From Actinomycetota bacterium (lineage in GTDB: Bacteria > Actinomycetota > Actinomycetes > Nanopelagicales > Nanopelagicaceae): a stretch of DNA of 20,476 nt. This document shows, piece by piece, positions 1 through 6,727 of the stretch. The translations under genes were made by a program, and so were the position numbers. The notes beneath the pieces are model-generated. The model had not been told where the DNA came from, ran no database searches, and was given only the letters and a program-made list of their open reading frames with translations. The stretch lies in NCBI GenBank assembly GCA_009698515.1, contig WLQA01000002.1, positions 1-20,476 on the forward strand. Direction: 5' to 3'. The first letter of the stretch is position 1. The number at the start of each line of letters is the position of its first letter.

Positions 1-420
1 ACCTAAGTGTTTAAAGTAAATGCGTTTAATCTCTTGGTTGGTGGCAAAACCTATTCCGTAACTTGGTGAGGATGGTAAATCAGTACTCTTGTTTGTTATT
101 AACTCATTTTCATTACCAGATGCTGGTAACCAACTCTCACCTGGCGTGCCAAAGAGTGTAGGTAGGAAAACCCAATTACTAAAACCAAATTCATCAGCAA
201 TAATCCTTGTTTGATTAAGATTTCCAGATCTATTTTGATTGTAATCAACCTCTTGTATTCCAATAAAATCTAAATTTAAATTTTGGGAAATTTGTTTTGT
301 GCCAGTAATTAAATTATTTTTCCATTGCGTCGGCGATAAATTGCTAACAGGTGGAATTTGCTCACCATGCAGGATATTCCACGAGGCAATTCTCAACTTT
401 TGAGCGGGCACGACAACCAT
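1..420 (-). CDS. Endonuclease/exonuclease/phosphatase (EEP) family protein, partial
   Basis: The gene is read on the minus strand from ATG at 420 and runs off the left edge, so only about 140 N-terminal residues are visible and the frame is open throughout. Two EEP-fold signatures appear: ASWNILHG near residues 12-19 (the Asn that helps bind metal) and IGIQEVD near residues 58-64 (the metal-binding Glu). EEP enzymes are Mg-dependent phosphodiesterases or phosphatases (ExoIII, DNase I, sphingomyelinase, inositol phosphatase); the substrate cannot be told from this fragment. No signal peptide or membrane segment is visible at the N-terminus, so it is probably cytoplasmic. A TANNNT box (TAGCCT) lies 6 nt before the ATG with no Shine-Dalgarno sequence, which suggests leaderless translation. 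It diverges from nudC with only 25 nt between the two start codons. Confidence 0.8.
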   Translation of the reverse strand, partial: MVVVPAQKLRIASWNILHGEQIPPVSNLSPTQWKNNLITGTKQISQNLNLDFIGIQEVDYNQNRSGNLNQTRIIADEFGFSNWVFLPTLFGTPGESWLPASGNENELITNKSTDLPSSPSYGIGFATNQEIKRIYFKHLG

Positions 421-426
421 GATGAC

Positions 427-439
427 AGGCTAGTAGGGT
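427..439. promoter_or_regulatory. Back-to-back divergent -10 elements for the EEP gene and nudC
   Basis: On the minus strand TAGCCT (432-427) lies 6 nt before the EEP ATG at 420. On the plus strand TAGGGT (434-439) lies 6 nt before the nudC GTG at 446. Both fit the actinobacterial -10 consensus TANNNT and would place transcription starts at or next to the start codons. I see no convincing -35 hexamer for either. Confidence 0.6.
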
Positions 440-445
440 CGGCTC

Positions 446-1378
446 GTGAAGACACCCAAAGCCATCAATCTGCCATTGTCATTGGCTGAAGTCGATCGCG
501 CGGCACATCTTCGATTAGATGAAAAGTATTTAACCAATGCCTGGCCAGATGCCCATGTGCTGCAATTTAGTGATGAAAAGTTTTTGGCAAATGGGGATCA
601 GTTGCAAATTATCAAAGGTAAAGAGTTGGGTGCCTACCAATCTCAAAGTGATTACTTTCTAGGTATTAATAAAACCGCTTCAGGCGCCACTGAACATTTT
701 TTTGTCCGCGATCAAAGTTTTGTTGAAGATTCACAAATTCAACTAAAAACTTTACGTGAAATCGGCTCCTTCTTATCACCACGAGATATCGGATTAGCTG
801 TGCATGCACAGGGATTAGCTAATTGGCACAAGAAACATCCGCGTTGTTCACAATGTGGAGCTGCGACCTCTGTGATTTCAGGTGGCTCAGTAAGAAAGTG
901 TTTGATTGATGAAAGTGAACATTATCCCCGCACCGACAGCGCAATTATTGTGCTGGTAAAAGATAATAATGATCGAATTTTATTAGGCAGACAAAAGGTT
1001 TGGCCAAAAAATAGATTCTCTACCTTTGCCGGCTTTGTTGAACCAGGGGAATCATTTGAGCATTGTGTTGTGCGGGAAGTAGCAGAAGAGGCAGGTGTTG
1101 AGTTAACAGCAATTAATTACTTGGGATCTCAACCTTGGCCGTTCCCATCATCATTAATGATTGCCTTTGAAGCAATTACAACTAATCCAGATGCAGCCCG
1201 GCCAGATGGTGATGAGATTGAAGAGATCCGTTGGTTCTCTCGCGCCGACATGAAGGAAGCAATTGCAAATAAGAGTTTAATTTTGCCACTTGATATCAGT
1301 GTTGCCAGACAGATGATTAATGCTTGGTATGGCGATGAAGCAAAAAATGAATTAAAAGGCAGTGAGTCATGGCGATAG
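446..1378 (+). CDS. nudC: NUDIX NAD(H) pyrophosphatase NudC
   Basis: NudC hydrolyses NADH/NAD+ to NMN(H) and AMP and in bacteria can also remove NAD caps from RNA 5' ends. The 310-aa protein has the usual order: an N-terminal domain, a zinc ribbon (C134-x2-C137, C152) with the HYPRTD segment at about 159-164, then the Nudix box from G196 (E202, R210-E211, E214-E215, G217). The NudC-specific SQPWPFP motif follows at 228-234 and separates it from generic Nudix enzymes. The position of the fourth zinc Cys of E. coli NudC is Asp (D155), so zinc binding must use another ligand or be altered. The GTG start is supported by a TANNNT box 6 nt upstream and lack of a Shine-Dalgarno sequence, suggesting a leaderless mRNA. 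Its 3' end overlaps the uvrD2 start by 10 nt, so the two are probably co-transcribed. Confidence 0.93.
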   Translation: MKTPKAINLPLSLAEVDRAAHLRLDEKYLTNAWPDAHVLQFSDEKFLANGDQLQIIKGKELGAYQSQSDYFLGINKTASGATEHFFVRDQSFVEDSQIQLKTLREIGSFLSPRDIGLAVHAQGLANWHKKHPRCSQCGAATSVISGGSVRKCLIDESEHYPRTDSAIIVLVKDNNDRILLGRQKVWPKNRFSTFAGFVEPGESFEHCVVREVAEEAGVELTAINYLGSQPWPFPSSLMIAFEAITTNPDAARPDGDEIEEIRWFSRADMKEAIANKSLILPLDISVARQMINAWYGDEAKNELKGSESWR

Positions 1379-3093
1379 CCAATAGCCAAATACTTAATGG
1401 TTTAGATCCTGATCAATTAGCTGTTGTTACTGCAATTCGTGGGCCAGTTTGTGTAATTGCCGGAGCTGGAACTGGAAAAACTAGAGTAATTACAAATCGA
1501 ATTGCATATGCAATTAATTCTGGAGTCACCGATCCTACAAAAGTTTTAGCATTAACCTTTACCGCTCGCGCCGCTGGTGAAATGCGCGCTCGGCTAAGGA
1601 ATTTAGGTGTCCCAAATGTTGCAGCAAGAACTTTTCACTCTGCGGCTTTAAAACAATTACTTTACTTTTGGCCATACTCATTTGGTGGTCAATTTCCAAC
1701 TTTGTTAACTACAAAATCTGGATTTATTTCACAAGCTATTGAACGTGCAGAGATTGCGATTCCGGCACAAGCGGCATCACTACGAGAGATTGCCAGTGAA
1801 ATTGAGTGGGCTAAGGTTTTAGAAATTTCACCAGATAATTATCAAGCAGAGGCGATTGCAGCAAGTAGAAGTATTAGATTGCCAAATAATAAAAGTGAAG
1901 CTGAAAATCTAGAGATTATTGCCAAGGTGTATGAGGCTTATGAATCATTAAAGCGTCAGGAGCGCACACTGGATTTTGAAGATGTCTTACTACTTACTGT
2001 TGGCATGTTGGAGGAGGATCGTGGCGTTCGTGAGCGCGTGCGCGATCAATACCGTTACTTCACTGTTGATGAGTATCAGGATGTGTCACCACTTCAACAA
2101 CGATTGTTAAACCTTTGGCTAGGAAATCGAGAAGAGATTTGTGTAGTGGGAGATGCTGCTCAAACGATTTACTCTTTTGCTGGTGCAACCTCAAACTTCT
2201 TATTAAGTTTTAAAAATCGCTTTCCCAATGCGCAGACTTTTAGATTATCAACTGGATATCGATCCACGCCGGAGATTATCAACACCGCAAATCAAATTCT
2301 GCGAAGTGCCAATTTAGTAAGTGATCATGGAAGTGAACTTAGCTCTGCAAATTCACATGGCGATAAACCATTGATTAATGGCTTTAATTCAACTGGAGAT
2401 GAAATTGCTTATGTTGTAAGTCAGGTTACTAAGCACATTAATTCCGGTGTGGATTCTTCAGATATTGCGATTTTAGCTAGAACTAATGCGCAACTAGATC
2501 AAATCAAATCTGCGCTGAATAATTCAAAGATTCCTAGCCAGGTCAGATCAGGTGAGCGCTTCTTTGATCGAGTAGATGTTCGAGATGCGATGAGAGTAAT
2601 TAGAAGTGCATCTGTACTTCCACCAGAAGGTGGGGATTGGTATGAAGATTTACTTTCAGTTCTGCGACCATTTGGTGAGGCAGATTATGTGCAAGGATTT
2701 TTGAGATTAGCTAAGGAGATCAAAGAGGGTTCAACTGATCTAGATTTAATTGAGAATATTGCGGCTAGCGATTCAGGTCATTCAAGTAATTCAAATAATT
2801 CAAGGAGTACAAGCATGCGCACATTTCTGCGAGAGCTAGAGGATCGCGCAGAACAAAATAATCCGCCGGTACTTCCTGGTGTCACACTTGCAACTTTGCA
2901 CTCTGCAAAAGGTTTGGAGTGGAAGCAATTATTTTTAATTGGCGTAGCAGATGGTTTGTTACCTATGAGTAATAGCAATGATCTAAATGAGGAGCGGCGA
3001 TTGTTTTATGTGGGAGTTACGCGGGCTAAGGAGAATATTCAAATTACCTATGCGGGAAAGCCCAGCTCCTTCCTCGCTGATCTAATCAATTAG
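1369..3093 (+). CDS. uvrD2: UvrD2-type superfamily 1 DNA helicase
   Basis: An SF1A 3'-5' DNA helicase with all motifs visible: Q-motif/LDPDQ (12-16), Walker A AGAGTGKT (31-38), motif Ia TFTARAAGEM (63-72), motif II DEYQD (234-238), motif III GDAAQTIYSFAG (261-272), motif IV TGYRST (295-300), motif V LATLHSAKGLEW (about 505-516) and motif VI EERRLFYVGVTRAK (541-554). At 574 aa it ends just after motif VI, whereas mycobacterial UvrD2 is about 700 aa with a C-terminal HRDC domain; that domain is missing. A Ser/Asn-rich linker sits at about residues 468-479. The start ATG lies inside the end of nudC (10-nt overlap), implying translational coupling. Position before a whiB7-type gene matches mycobacterial synteny and supports UvrD2 over PcrA/UvrD1. 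Role: unwinding in DNA repair. Confidence 0.9.
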   Translation: MAIANSQILNGLDPDQLAVVTAIRGPVCVIAGAGTGKTRVITNRIAYAINSGVTDPTKVLALTFTARAAGEMRARLRNLGVPNVAARTFHSAALKQLLYFWPYSFGGQFPTLLTTKSGFISQAIERAEIAIPAQAASLREIASEIEWAKVLEISPDNYQAEAIAASRSIRLPNNKSEAENLEIIAKVYEAYESLKRQERTLDFEDVLLLTVGMLEEDRGVRERVRDQYRYFTVDEYQDVSPLQQRLLNLWLGNREEICVVGDAAQTIYSFAGATSNFLLSFKNRFPNAQTFRLSTGYRSTPEIINTANQILRSANLVSDHGSELSSANSHGDKPLINGFNSTGDEIAYVVSQVTKHINSGVDSSDIAILARTNAQLDQIKSALNNSKIPSQVRSGERFFDRVDVRDAMRVIRSASVLPPEGGDWYEDLLSVLRPFGEADYVQGFLRLAKEIKEGSTDLDLIENIAASDSGHSSNSNNSRSTSMRTFLRELEDRAEQNNPPVLPGVTLATLHSAKGLEWKQLFLIGVADGLLPMSNSNDLNEERRLFYVGVTRAKENIQITYAGKPSSFLADLIN

Positions 3094-3101
3094 CTCTGGC
3101 C

Positions 3102-3143
3102 AATTTAATTAAGTTGCGCCAATCACATCTGATGCTCTACCCT
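3102..3143 (+). promoter_or_regulatory. Predicted whiB7 leader promoter with AT-rich upstream element
   Basis: Just after the uvrD2 stop are an AT-rich run (AATTTAATTAA, 3102-3112), a -35-like TTGCGC (3114-3119), an 18-nt spacer and a -10 TACCCT (3138-3143). The -10 ends 6 nt before an ATG at 3150. Mycobacterial WhiB7 promoters are known for an AT-rich element directly upstream of the -35, bound by the WhiB7 AT-hook. The same layout here suggests autoregulation with SigA. This is a prediction from sequence only. Confidence 0.6.
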
Positions 3144-3149
3144 CCTCAC

Positions 3150-3368
3150 ATGGCAAAAATCAATGCAGTAAACGCTGCAGCGCTTAATCAACCACACCTA
3201 TTCGGTGCGGTTCTTTCTGCTGCTCAAAATTGGCTTGCCATCTCAGCAACGATCCCATCAACTAATTCAACTGCGCGCTCATATCGCTCAGATTGGACTA
3301 ATAAGCGCTCTAATAAGGGTTTTTATACCTTTACAACAGATCGCACCCCTGGTGGCTATATCGGTTAA
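3150..3368 (+). CDS. Candidate 72-codon leader ORF of whiB7 (leaderless)
   Basis: This open frame starts at ATG 3150, 6 nt after a TANNNT -10, and stops at TAA 3366-3368, about 15-20 nt before the base of an intrinsic terminator. The frame stays open upstream to a TTG at 3114, but that TTG overlaps the putative -35. I do not recognise the protein. It is polar, without a membrane segment, and has a TARSYRSDW stretch near residues 41-49. Known whiB7/wblC genes of Mycobacterium and Streptomyces are controlled by translation of upstream ORFs that decide whether a terminator forms, so a regulatory leader is the most likely role. A 5-nt CCCCT near the end of the ORF (3344-3348) could pair with AGGGG (3385-3389) in the terminator. 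Alternatively it is a real small protein or the remnant of one. Codon use resembles the neighbours. Confidence 0.5.
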   Translation: MAKINAVNAAALNQPHLFGAVLSAAQNWLAISATIPSTNSTARSYRSDWTNKRSNKGFYTFTTDRTPGGYIG

Positions 3369-3383
3369 ACCGAGACAGCAGCC

Positions 3384-3428
3384 GAGGGGCCCGCGAATCT
3401 AAAGATTCGTAGGGTCCTTTTTTATTTT
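3384..3428 (+). terminator. Intrinsic terminator/attenuator in the whiB7 leader
   Basis: A hairpin with arms GGGCCC-g-CGAATC (387-399 of the 3xxx range) and GATTCG-ta-GGGTCC (3404-3417) closes a 4-nt TAAA loop. There are twelve pairs with one small internal loop, followed at once by TTTTTT and then ATTTT. It lies 34 nt before the whiB7 ATG and after the leader ORF stop, so it would stop transcription before whiB7 unless prevented. A 5-bp hairpin TCGGT-TAA-ACCGA (3361-3373) overlaps the leader stop codon. Confidence 0.85.
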
Positions 3429-3449
3429 AAATTCAATCAACCGAAAGGA

Positions 3450-3456
3450 AAGGTGA
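3450..3456 (+). promoter_or_regulatory. Shine-Dalgarno sequence deciding the whiB7 start
   Basis: AAGGTGA at about 3450-3456 is a strong anti-SD match 6 nt before ATG 3462. It overlaps an in-frame GTG at 3453, which therefore cannot be the main start. A true ribosome-binding site fits a gene translated from a long leader transcript, unlike the leaderless neighbours. Confidence 0.75.
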
Positions 3457-3461
3457 GAACG

Positions 3462-3866
3462 ATGACCGTTCTCTTTAGCGAACTACTTGTACCCGGCTGG
3501 GCAGAAGGCCCAACCGCCAAAATTGGATTAGGTGATGTCACCTGGGCTTTTGATGAGGCTCCGGTAATTACCTATAAGGATTACAAGCGCACTGATAATC
3601 CTGCGGTAATTGGAACAAAAAATATTATGCAGTCCGTAGTAATTCCCTGCCACTCTGCCGATCCAGAGCTCTTCTTCTCAGAGGAGAAAGAGGTAATTGC
3701 GCAAGCAAAAACTTTATGTGGCAGCTGTCCGATGAAAGCAAAGTGTTTAGCTGGTGCGTTATCTAGAGCTGAACCTTGTGGAGTTTGGGGCGGTGAATTA
3801 TTTGATGAAGGTCAAGTAATTCAAGCAAAGCGAATGCCAGGTCGGCCAGTAAAGGTTGCTAGTTAA
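3462..3866 (+). CDS. whiB7: WhiB7/WblC-type iron-sulfur transcription regulator
   Basis: A 134-aa Wbl protein. The four cluster cysteines are C63, C86, C89 and C95 (pattern C-x22-C-x2-C-x5-C), holding a 4Fe-4S cluster that binds SigA region 4. The GVWGG turn is at 107-111. The C-terminal PGRPVK (126-131) is an AT-hook-like element, and the AEPxGVWGGExFDxG block resembles M. tuberculosis WhiB7, distinguishing it from WhiB1-4. WhiB7/WblC induces intrinsic antibiotic resistance genes when ribosomes are inhibited. The N-terminal segment before the first Cys is about 62 residues, longer than usual (WhiB7 is about 92 aa in total), with no recognised domain. Position after uvrD2 and facing the ABC1 kinase gene is the same as in mycobacteria. 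It is preceded by an attenuator. The stop lies one base from the convergent kinase stop. Confidence 0.88.
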   Translation: MTVLFSELLVPGWAEGPTAKIGLGDVTWAFDEAPVITYKDYKRTDNPAVIGTKNIMQSVVIPCHSADPELFFSEEKEVIAQAKTLCGSCPMKAKCLAGALSRAEPCGVWGGELFDEGQVIQAKRMPGRPVKVAS

Positions 3867-3867
3867 G

Positions 3868-5247
3868 TTATTTTGAAGGAGAGGAGTAAGTGCTCGGTGC
3901 AATTTCAGGGAACCATGAAAGTGCTTCATCCCTGAAGTTGCCCTCAGCACGGAGCTGACAGAAAATTCCAGTTGTTCCCAAAGTTACGCGATGAATCAAC
4001 ACATATTCAGGTGGCAGATTTAATTGGAATCCAATTTTAGCGGTTGGATTTCGAGGATCACCAACACGCGCACTTTGATCACGTAACCATTCACGTGAGT
4101 ATTTAAATGTTGGAGTGCGTAGTGGTTCAACTAGTGGAAGTAAGAAATCTAAAACTAAATTTGGATCTACTTCAACATCTTCCAAGACAAAGCCATCCTC
4201 TTTAAATCCTTCATAAAGTGCAATGGCATCGCCTTCTAGCGCATTTTTTAATAACCGCTTCATTGGTTCTGGAAAACCATTTGGTAGACGATTACATGCA
4301 CCAAAATCAAGAACACCTAAGCGACCATCTGTCAGGATTCGAAAGTTTCCTGGATGAGGATCTGCGTGCAATAAACCAGCGCGATCTGGCGAGGTGAAGT
4401 GAAATCTTGCTATCTTAATTCCAGCGTTATTACGTTCGGCTTGAGTGCCCTCTGCAATTACTTTAGATAATGGTTTTCCTTCCAACCACTCACTAACTAA
4501 AACTCGATCCGCTGCTAACACAACCTTTGGAATTGCAATATCTGGATCATTTTCATAAACCTTGGCATAAGTTTCTTGCGCCATCGCTTCATAGCGGTAA
4601 TCAACCTCCTCCATGATGCGAGCCCGTAACTCATTTAGAACTGGACCCATTTCAAGCCCTGGCATAAATAATTGAAAGATCTTTGAAAATCTTTGAATCT
4701 GATTTAAGTCAGAGATCAATGCTTCTGCTGCGCCTGGGTATTGAATCTTTACCGCAACATCTCTGCCATCTTTCCATTTAGCTTTATGAACCTGACCAAT
4801 TGATGCAGAGGCTGCCGGTTTATCTGTGAATTGCGAAAAATTATCTCGCCAATCTTCACCTAACTCTTTTGCAAGTACGGAATGAACTACTCGCGTTGGA
4901 AGTGGCGGCGCCGCCTCTTGTAATTTAGTTAAAGTCTCGCGATATGGCTTAGCAATCTCTTCTGGCAATGCAGCTTCGAAAACAGAAAGTGCTTGGCCAA
5001 ACTTCATGGCCCCACCTTTTAATTCACCTAAAACTTTAAAAACTTGTTCTGCAGTTTTTTCTTGAATTTCTTGAAATACTAATGAGCCAGATTGACCAAT
5101 TAATTGTCGACCAAATCCAACTGCGCTCCGGCCAGCAAGTGATAATGGCAGCGATGCTAATTTGGCACCACGAACTTTTCCGGATTTTGGAATCTCGGTT
5201 GTGTTATCTGAATTGGCCACCTGCGTATTCTCCAAGATCGGCGCCAC
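3868..5247 (-). CDS. ABC1/UbiB (AarF) family atypical kinase
   Basis: A 459-aa ABC1-family protein. Family marks in order are the KxGQ motif (K82-F-G-Q85), the Ala-rich nucleotide loop AASASIGQVH (145-154) replacing the usual P-loop, the VAVK lysine (K167), the catalytic loop HADPHPGN (294-301) and the metal-binding DFG (314-316). UbiB/ADCK proteins have ATPase or kinase-like activity and support isoprenoid-quinone or lipid metabolism; no substrate is evident here. The M. tuberculosis gene in this position (Rv3197) belongs to the WhiB7-controlled resistance set and binds macrolide by report, so a similar link here is inference. The start is GTG at 5247, inside the end of the upstream ThiF-like gene (44-nt overlap), with no clear RBS; translational coupling is likely. 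The C-terminal tail (about 330-459) has no other recognised domain. Confidence 0.9.
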   Translation of the reverse strand: MAPILENTQVANSDNTTEIPKSGKVRGAKLASLPLSLAGRSAVGFGRQLIGQSGSLVFQEIQEKTAEQVFKVLGELKGGAMKFGQALSVFEAALPEEIAKPYRETLTKLQEAAPPLPTRVVHSVLAKELGEDWRDNFSQFTDKPAASASIGQVHKAKWKDGRDVAVKIQYPGAAEALISDLNQIQRFSKIFQLFMPGLEMGPVLNELRARIMEEVDYRYEAMAQETYAKVYENDPDIAIPKVVLAADRVLVSEWLEGKPLSKVIAEGTQAERNNAGIKIARFHFTSPDRAGLLHADPHPGNFRILTDGRLGVLDFGACNRLPNGFPEPMKRLLKNALEGDAIALYEGFKEDGFVLEDVEVDPNLVLDFLLPLVEPLRTPTFKYSREWLRDQSARVGDPRNPTAKIGFQLNLPPEYVLIHRVTLGTTGIFCQLRAEGNFRDEALSWFPEIAPSTYSSPSK

Positions 5248-6304
5248 ATCCGCACATCGAATTTGGCTGCCACTTAATGTGTGACTGCTTACATGGATTA
5301 TCTAAATCTATTCGAAGCGCAGAAGAGATTAAGGGATGGGAGATTCCTGATAAAACTGGATCTAAAAATTGAGCCACAAATAATTGGGTGTAGCCAATTA
5401 AAATCGAGAGCACACCTGCCGGTATTCGCTCCTGCGCGGTTAAGTAATTTAATGTGGCAATCTCTGGCGTTAATGCATTGGCGGTGGCCGATAAATCAAT
5501 ACAACGTAGGCAGGTACTAGCTCCTGGTAAAACAATTGGCCCAATATCAACTTGATTTTCAATGACTGGGCCAATTACTAAGTAAGGAGTTGATTCACTC
5601 AACCACCGTTGTTGGTAATCAACTGGGATAGGTTGCATCGCAATAATTAATGCCGGCTGGTTTTTTCCGTAAATTTCACTGCCAGCAGTATTTACTAATT
5701 GATGCTCGCGCGAAATTCTTTTGCTAATTTGATTAAGTGTGGATCCAATATCAGATGATTGAATAACACCGCCAGCGAGATCTTCCGCAATTATTTGTGT
5801 AGCATCAAAGCCGAAGCTGCCAATAATTCTACTTTTACTAAATCCGGCGGCTTGTAAAATCGCAAAAAGTGCAACTGAAAATTGATTGCTTCCAAAAATA
5901 AGAATTTCATGTTGAGCACGTTGTCGAAATAGCACCGCGCTGGCAGTGGCAAAGTTATGGCTATCTAGGTGACTGATATAGAAATTACTTTCGCAATCTC
6001 TTCGAGTCTTCTCACCACTAGTAATTTGATCAGAAAGTAACAATAAATAATTATTTGAAATAGCTGATTCTAAAAATGCAATCAAAGAGTTTGATTCGCA
6101 GCCAATTAATTGGGCGATCTCTGAAAGAGTTTTCTTACCATCGCAGGATTGCAAAAATCTATAGCGTTGAATTTCTGTAAAACAAAATCCCTTTCTTGGG
6201 CTGCCTACGTAGTAATCACCATTTACTAATTGGATAAGTGAGGTGCCAGGACGCAGTATGGGAACCTGTTGCTCAGGTTGATTTTGCTCAGGTTGATTTT
6301 TCAT
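5204..6304 (-). CDS. ThiF/cyclodehydratase-like protein (TOMM leader-binding E1-like family)
   Basis: A 366-aa protein resembling the E1/ThiF-like half of azoline cyclodehydratases. The N-terminus (about 14-95) looks like the winged-helix peptide-binding domain (RPGTSLIQL...YYVGSPRKG). A Rossmann-like middle follows (ILIFGSNQFSVAL at about 134-146), then the signature GPIVLPGASTCLRC (255-268), and a final WQPNSMCGCG (345-354). The pairs C265/C268 and C351/C353 form the structural zinc site of this family. I do not see a full ATP-binding arginine finger and no YcaO partner or precursor peptide gene is nearby, so the activity is unknown. Mycobacteria keep a related gene (Rv3196) at the same place. 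The N-terminus contains a 15-bp tandem duplication coding NQPEQ twice (residues 3-12). Start ATG 6304 has no Shine-Dalgarno sequence; CAATCT 6 nt upstream is a poor -10. Confidence 0.75.
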   Translation of the reverse strand: MKNQPEQNQPEQQVPILRPGTSLIQLVNGDYYVGSPRKGFCFTEIQRYRFLQSCDGKKTLSEIAQLIGCESNSLIAFLESAISNNYLLLLSDQITSGEKTRRDCESNFYISHLDSHNFATASAVLFRQRAQHEILIFGSNQFSVALFAILQAAGFSKSRIIGSFGFDATQIIAEDLAGGVIQSSDIGSTLNQISKRISREHQLVNTAGSEIYGKNQPALIIAMQPIPVDYQQRWLSESTPYLVIGPVIENQVDIGPIVLPGASTCLRCIDLSATANALTPEIATLNYLTAQERIPAGVLSILIGYTQLFVAQFLDPVLSGISHPLISSALRIDLDNPCKQSHIKWQPNSMCGCGADLGEYAGGQFR

Positions 6305-6314
6305 CTGCGCAGAT

Positions 6315-6371
6315 TGCCCAATTTAAAGGTAGCTAATATCGCCAGCGCGCAAATCTGTGGTTAATTGGGCA
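6315..6371. repeat. 9-bp inverted repeat upstream of the ThiF-like gene
   Basis: TGCCCAATT (6315-6323) and AATTGGGCA (6363-6371) are perfect inverted arms separated by 39 nt, lying 11-67 nt upstream of the ATG. They could form a stem in a 5' leader or be two operator half-sites. The rest of the 230-nt gap between this gene and DUF5679 holds only the terminator and hairpins listed below. Confidence 0.45.
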
Positions 6372-6420
6372 TTTAAATCTCGATCGGTGATGCTGCAATC
6401 AACAAGTAGTTAATCGGATC

Positions 6421-6459
6421 AAAAGAAACAGCGGCCTGGTATTTAAACCAGAGCCGCTG
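6421..6459 (-). terminator. Intrinsic terminator downstream of the DUF5679 gene
   Basis: The arms CAGCGGCCTGGT (6429-6440) and ACCAG-A-GCCGCTG (6447-6459) form a 12-bp stem with one bulged A and a 6-nt loop. On the minus strand the hairpin is followed by TTTCTTTT (6428-6421), so it terminates leftward transcription and insulates the ThiF-like gene. Confidence 0.8.
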
Positions 6460-6483
6460 CTCTACATCTTGGAAGTTACTGCT

Positions 6484-6525
6484 TCCTGAATTTAACTTCA
6501 GGAGGTAAATCTAAGAGTTACTCTT
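6484..6525 (-). repeat. Two further hairpins in the DUF5679 3' untranslated region
   Basis: TCCTGAA/TTCAGGA (6484-6490 and 6497-6503, 6-nt loop) and AAGAG/CTCTT (6513-6517 and 6521-6525, 3-nt loop) lie between the DUF5679 stop and its terminator. Together with the terminator they make three stem-loops within about 100 nt. No U-tract follows either one. Confidence 0.5.
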
Positions 6526-6536
6526 TAAGGAGTTGT

Positions 6537-6695
6537 TTATGCCTTACCTAGAATGCGGTTGACCTTAGTGCCGCATACTGGACAGATTCCTTGAGCCATA
6601 CGGCGTCCAGAATCAGAGACCTTAACTTGTCCTTCGAAAGAGCGCTTCTCTTTGCACTTAACGCAGTAAGCCTCGCCTTTGTACTCTTCTGCCAT
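6537..6695 (-). CDS. DUF5679 mini zinc-ribbon protein
   Basis: A 52-aa protein, MAEEYKGEAYCVKCKEKR at the start and ILGKA at the end, closely fitting the actinobacterial DUF5679 family. Cys pairs YCVKC (C11, C14) and CPVCG (C38, C41) form a treble-clef or rubredoxin-like zinc ribbon. The function is unknown; size and charge fit a nucleic-acid- or ribosome-associated protein, which is inference only. It has the best ribosome-binding site in the window (GGAGGATC, 3 nt plus spacer before ATG 6695), an independent terminator, and a 17-bp palindrome 33-49 nt upstream. Strong expression as a single-gene unit is therefore likely. It is too short for most gene callers. Confidence 0.88.
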   Translation of the reverse strand: MAEEYKGEAYCVKCKEKRSFEGQVKVSDSGRRMAQGICPVCGTKVNRILGKA

Positions 6696-6727
6696 TTTGA
6701 TCCTCCATCTGCCGCACGATCAGGAGC

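Noticed and set aside
1054..1080. GGGAAT...GTT inside nudC as a SigR promoter
   Set aside because: Spacing is not 18 nt and the site is within coding sequence.
3150..3368. Leader ORF as a truncated tyrosine recombinase (TARSYRSDW resembles the N-terminal domain of XerC-like integrases)
   Set aside because: Only one short motif matches, no catalytic domain follows, and the promoter-terminator context fits a whiB7 leader better.
5082..5520. Plus-strand open frames within the ABC1 and ThiF-like genes
   Set aside because: No start signals or recognisable protein; both minus-strand genes have family motifs across the region.
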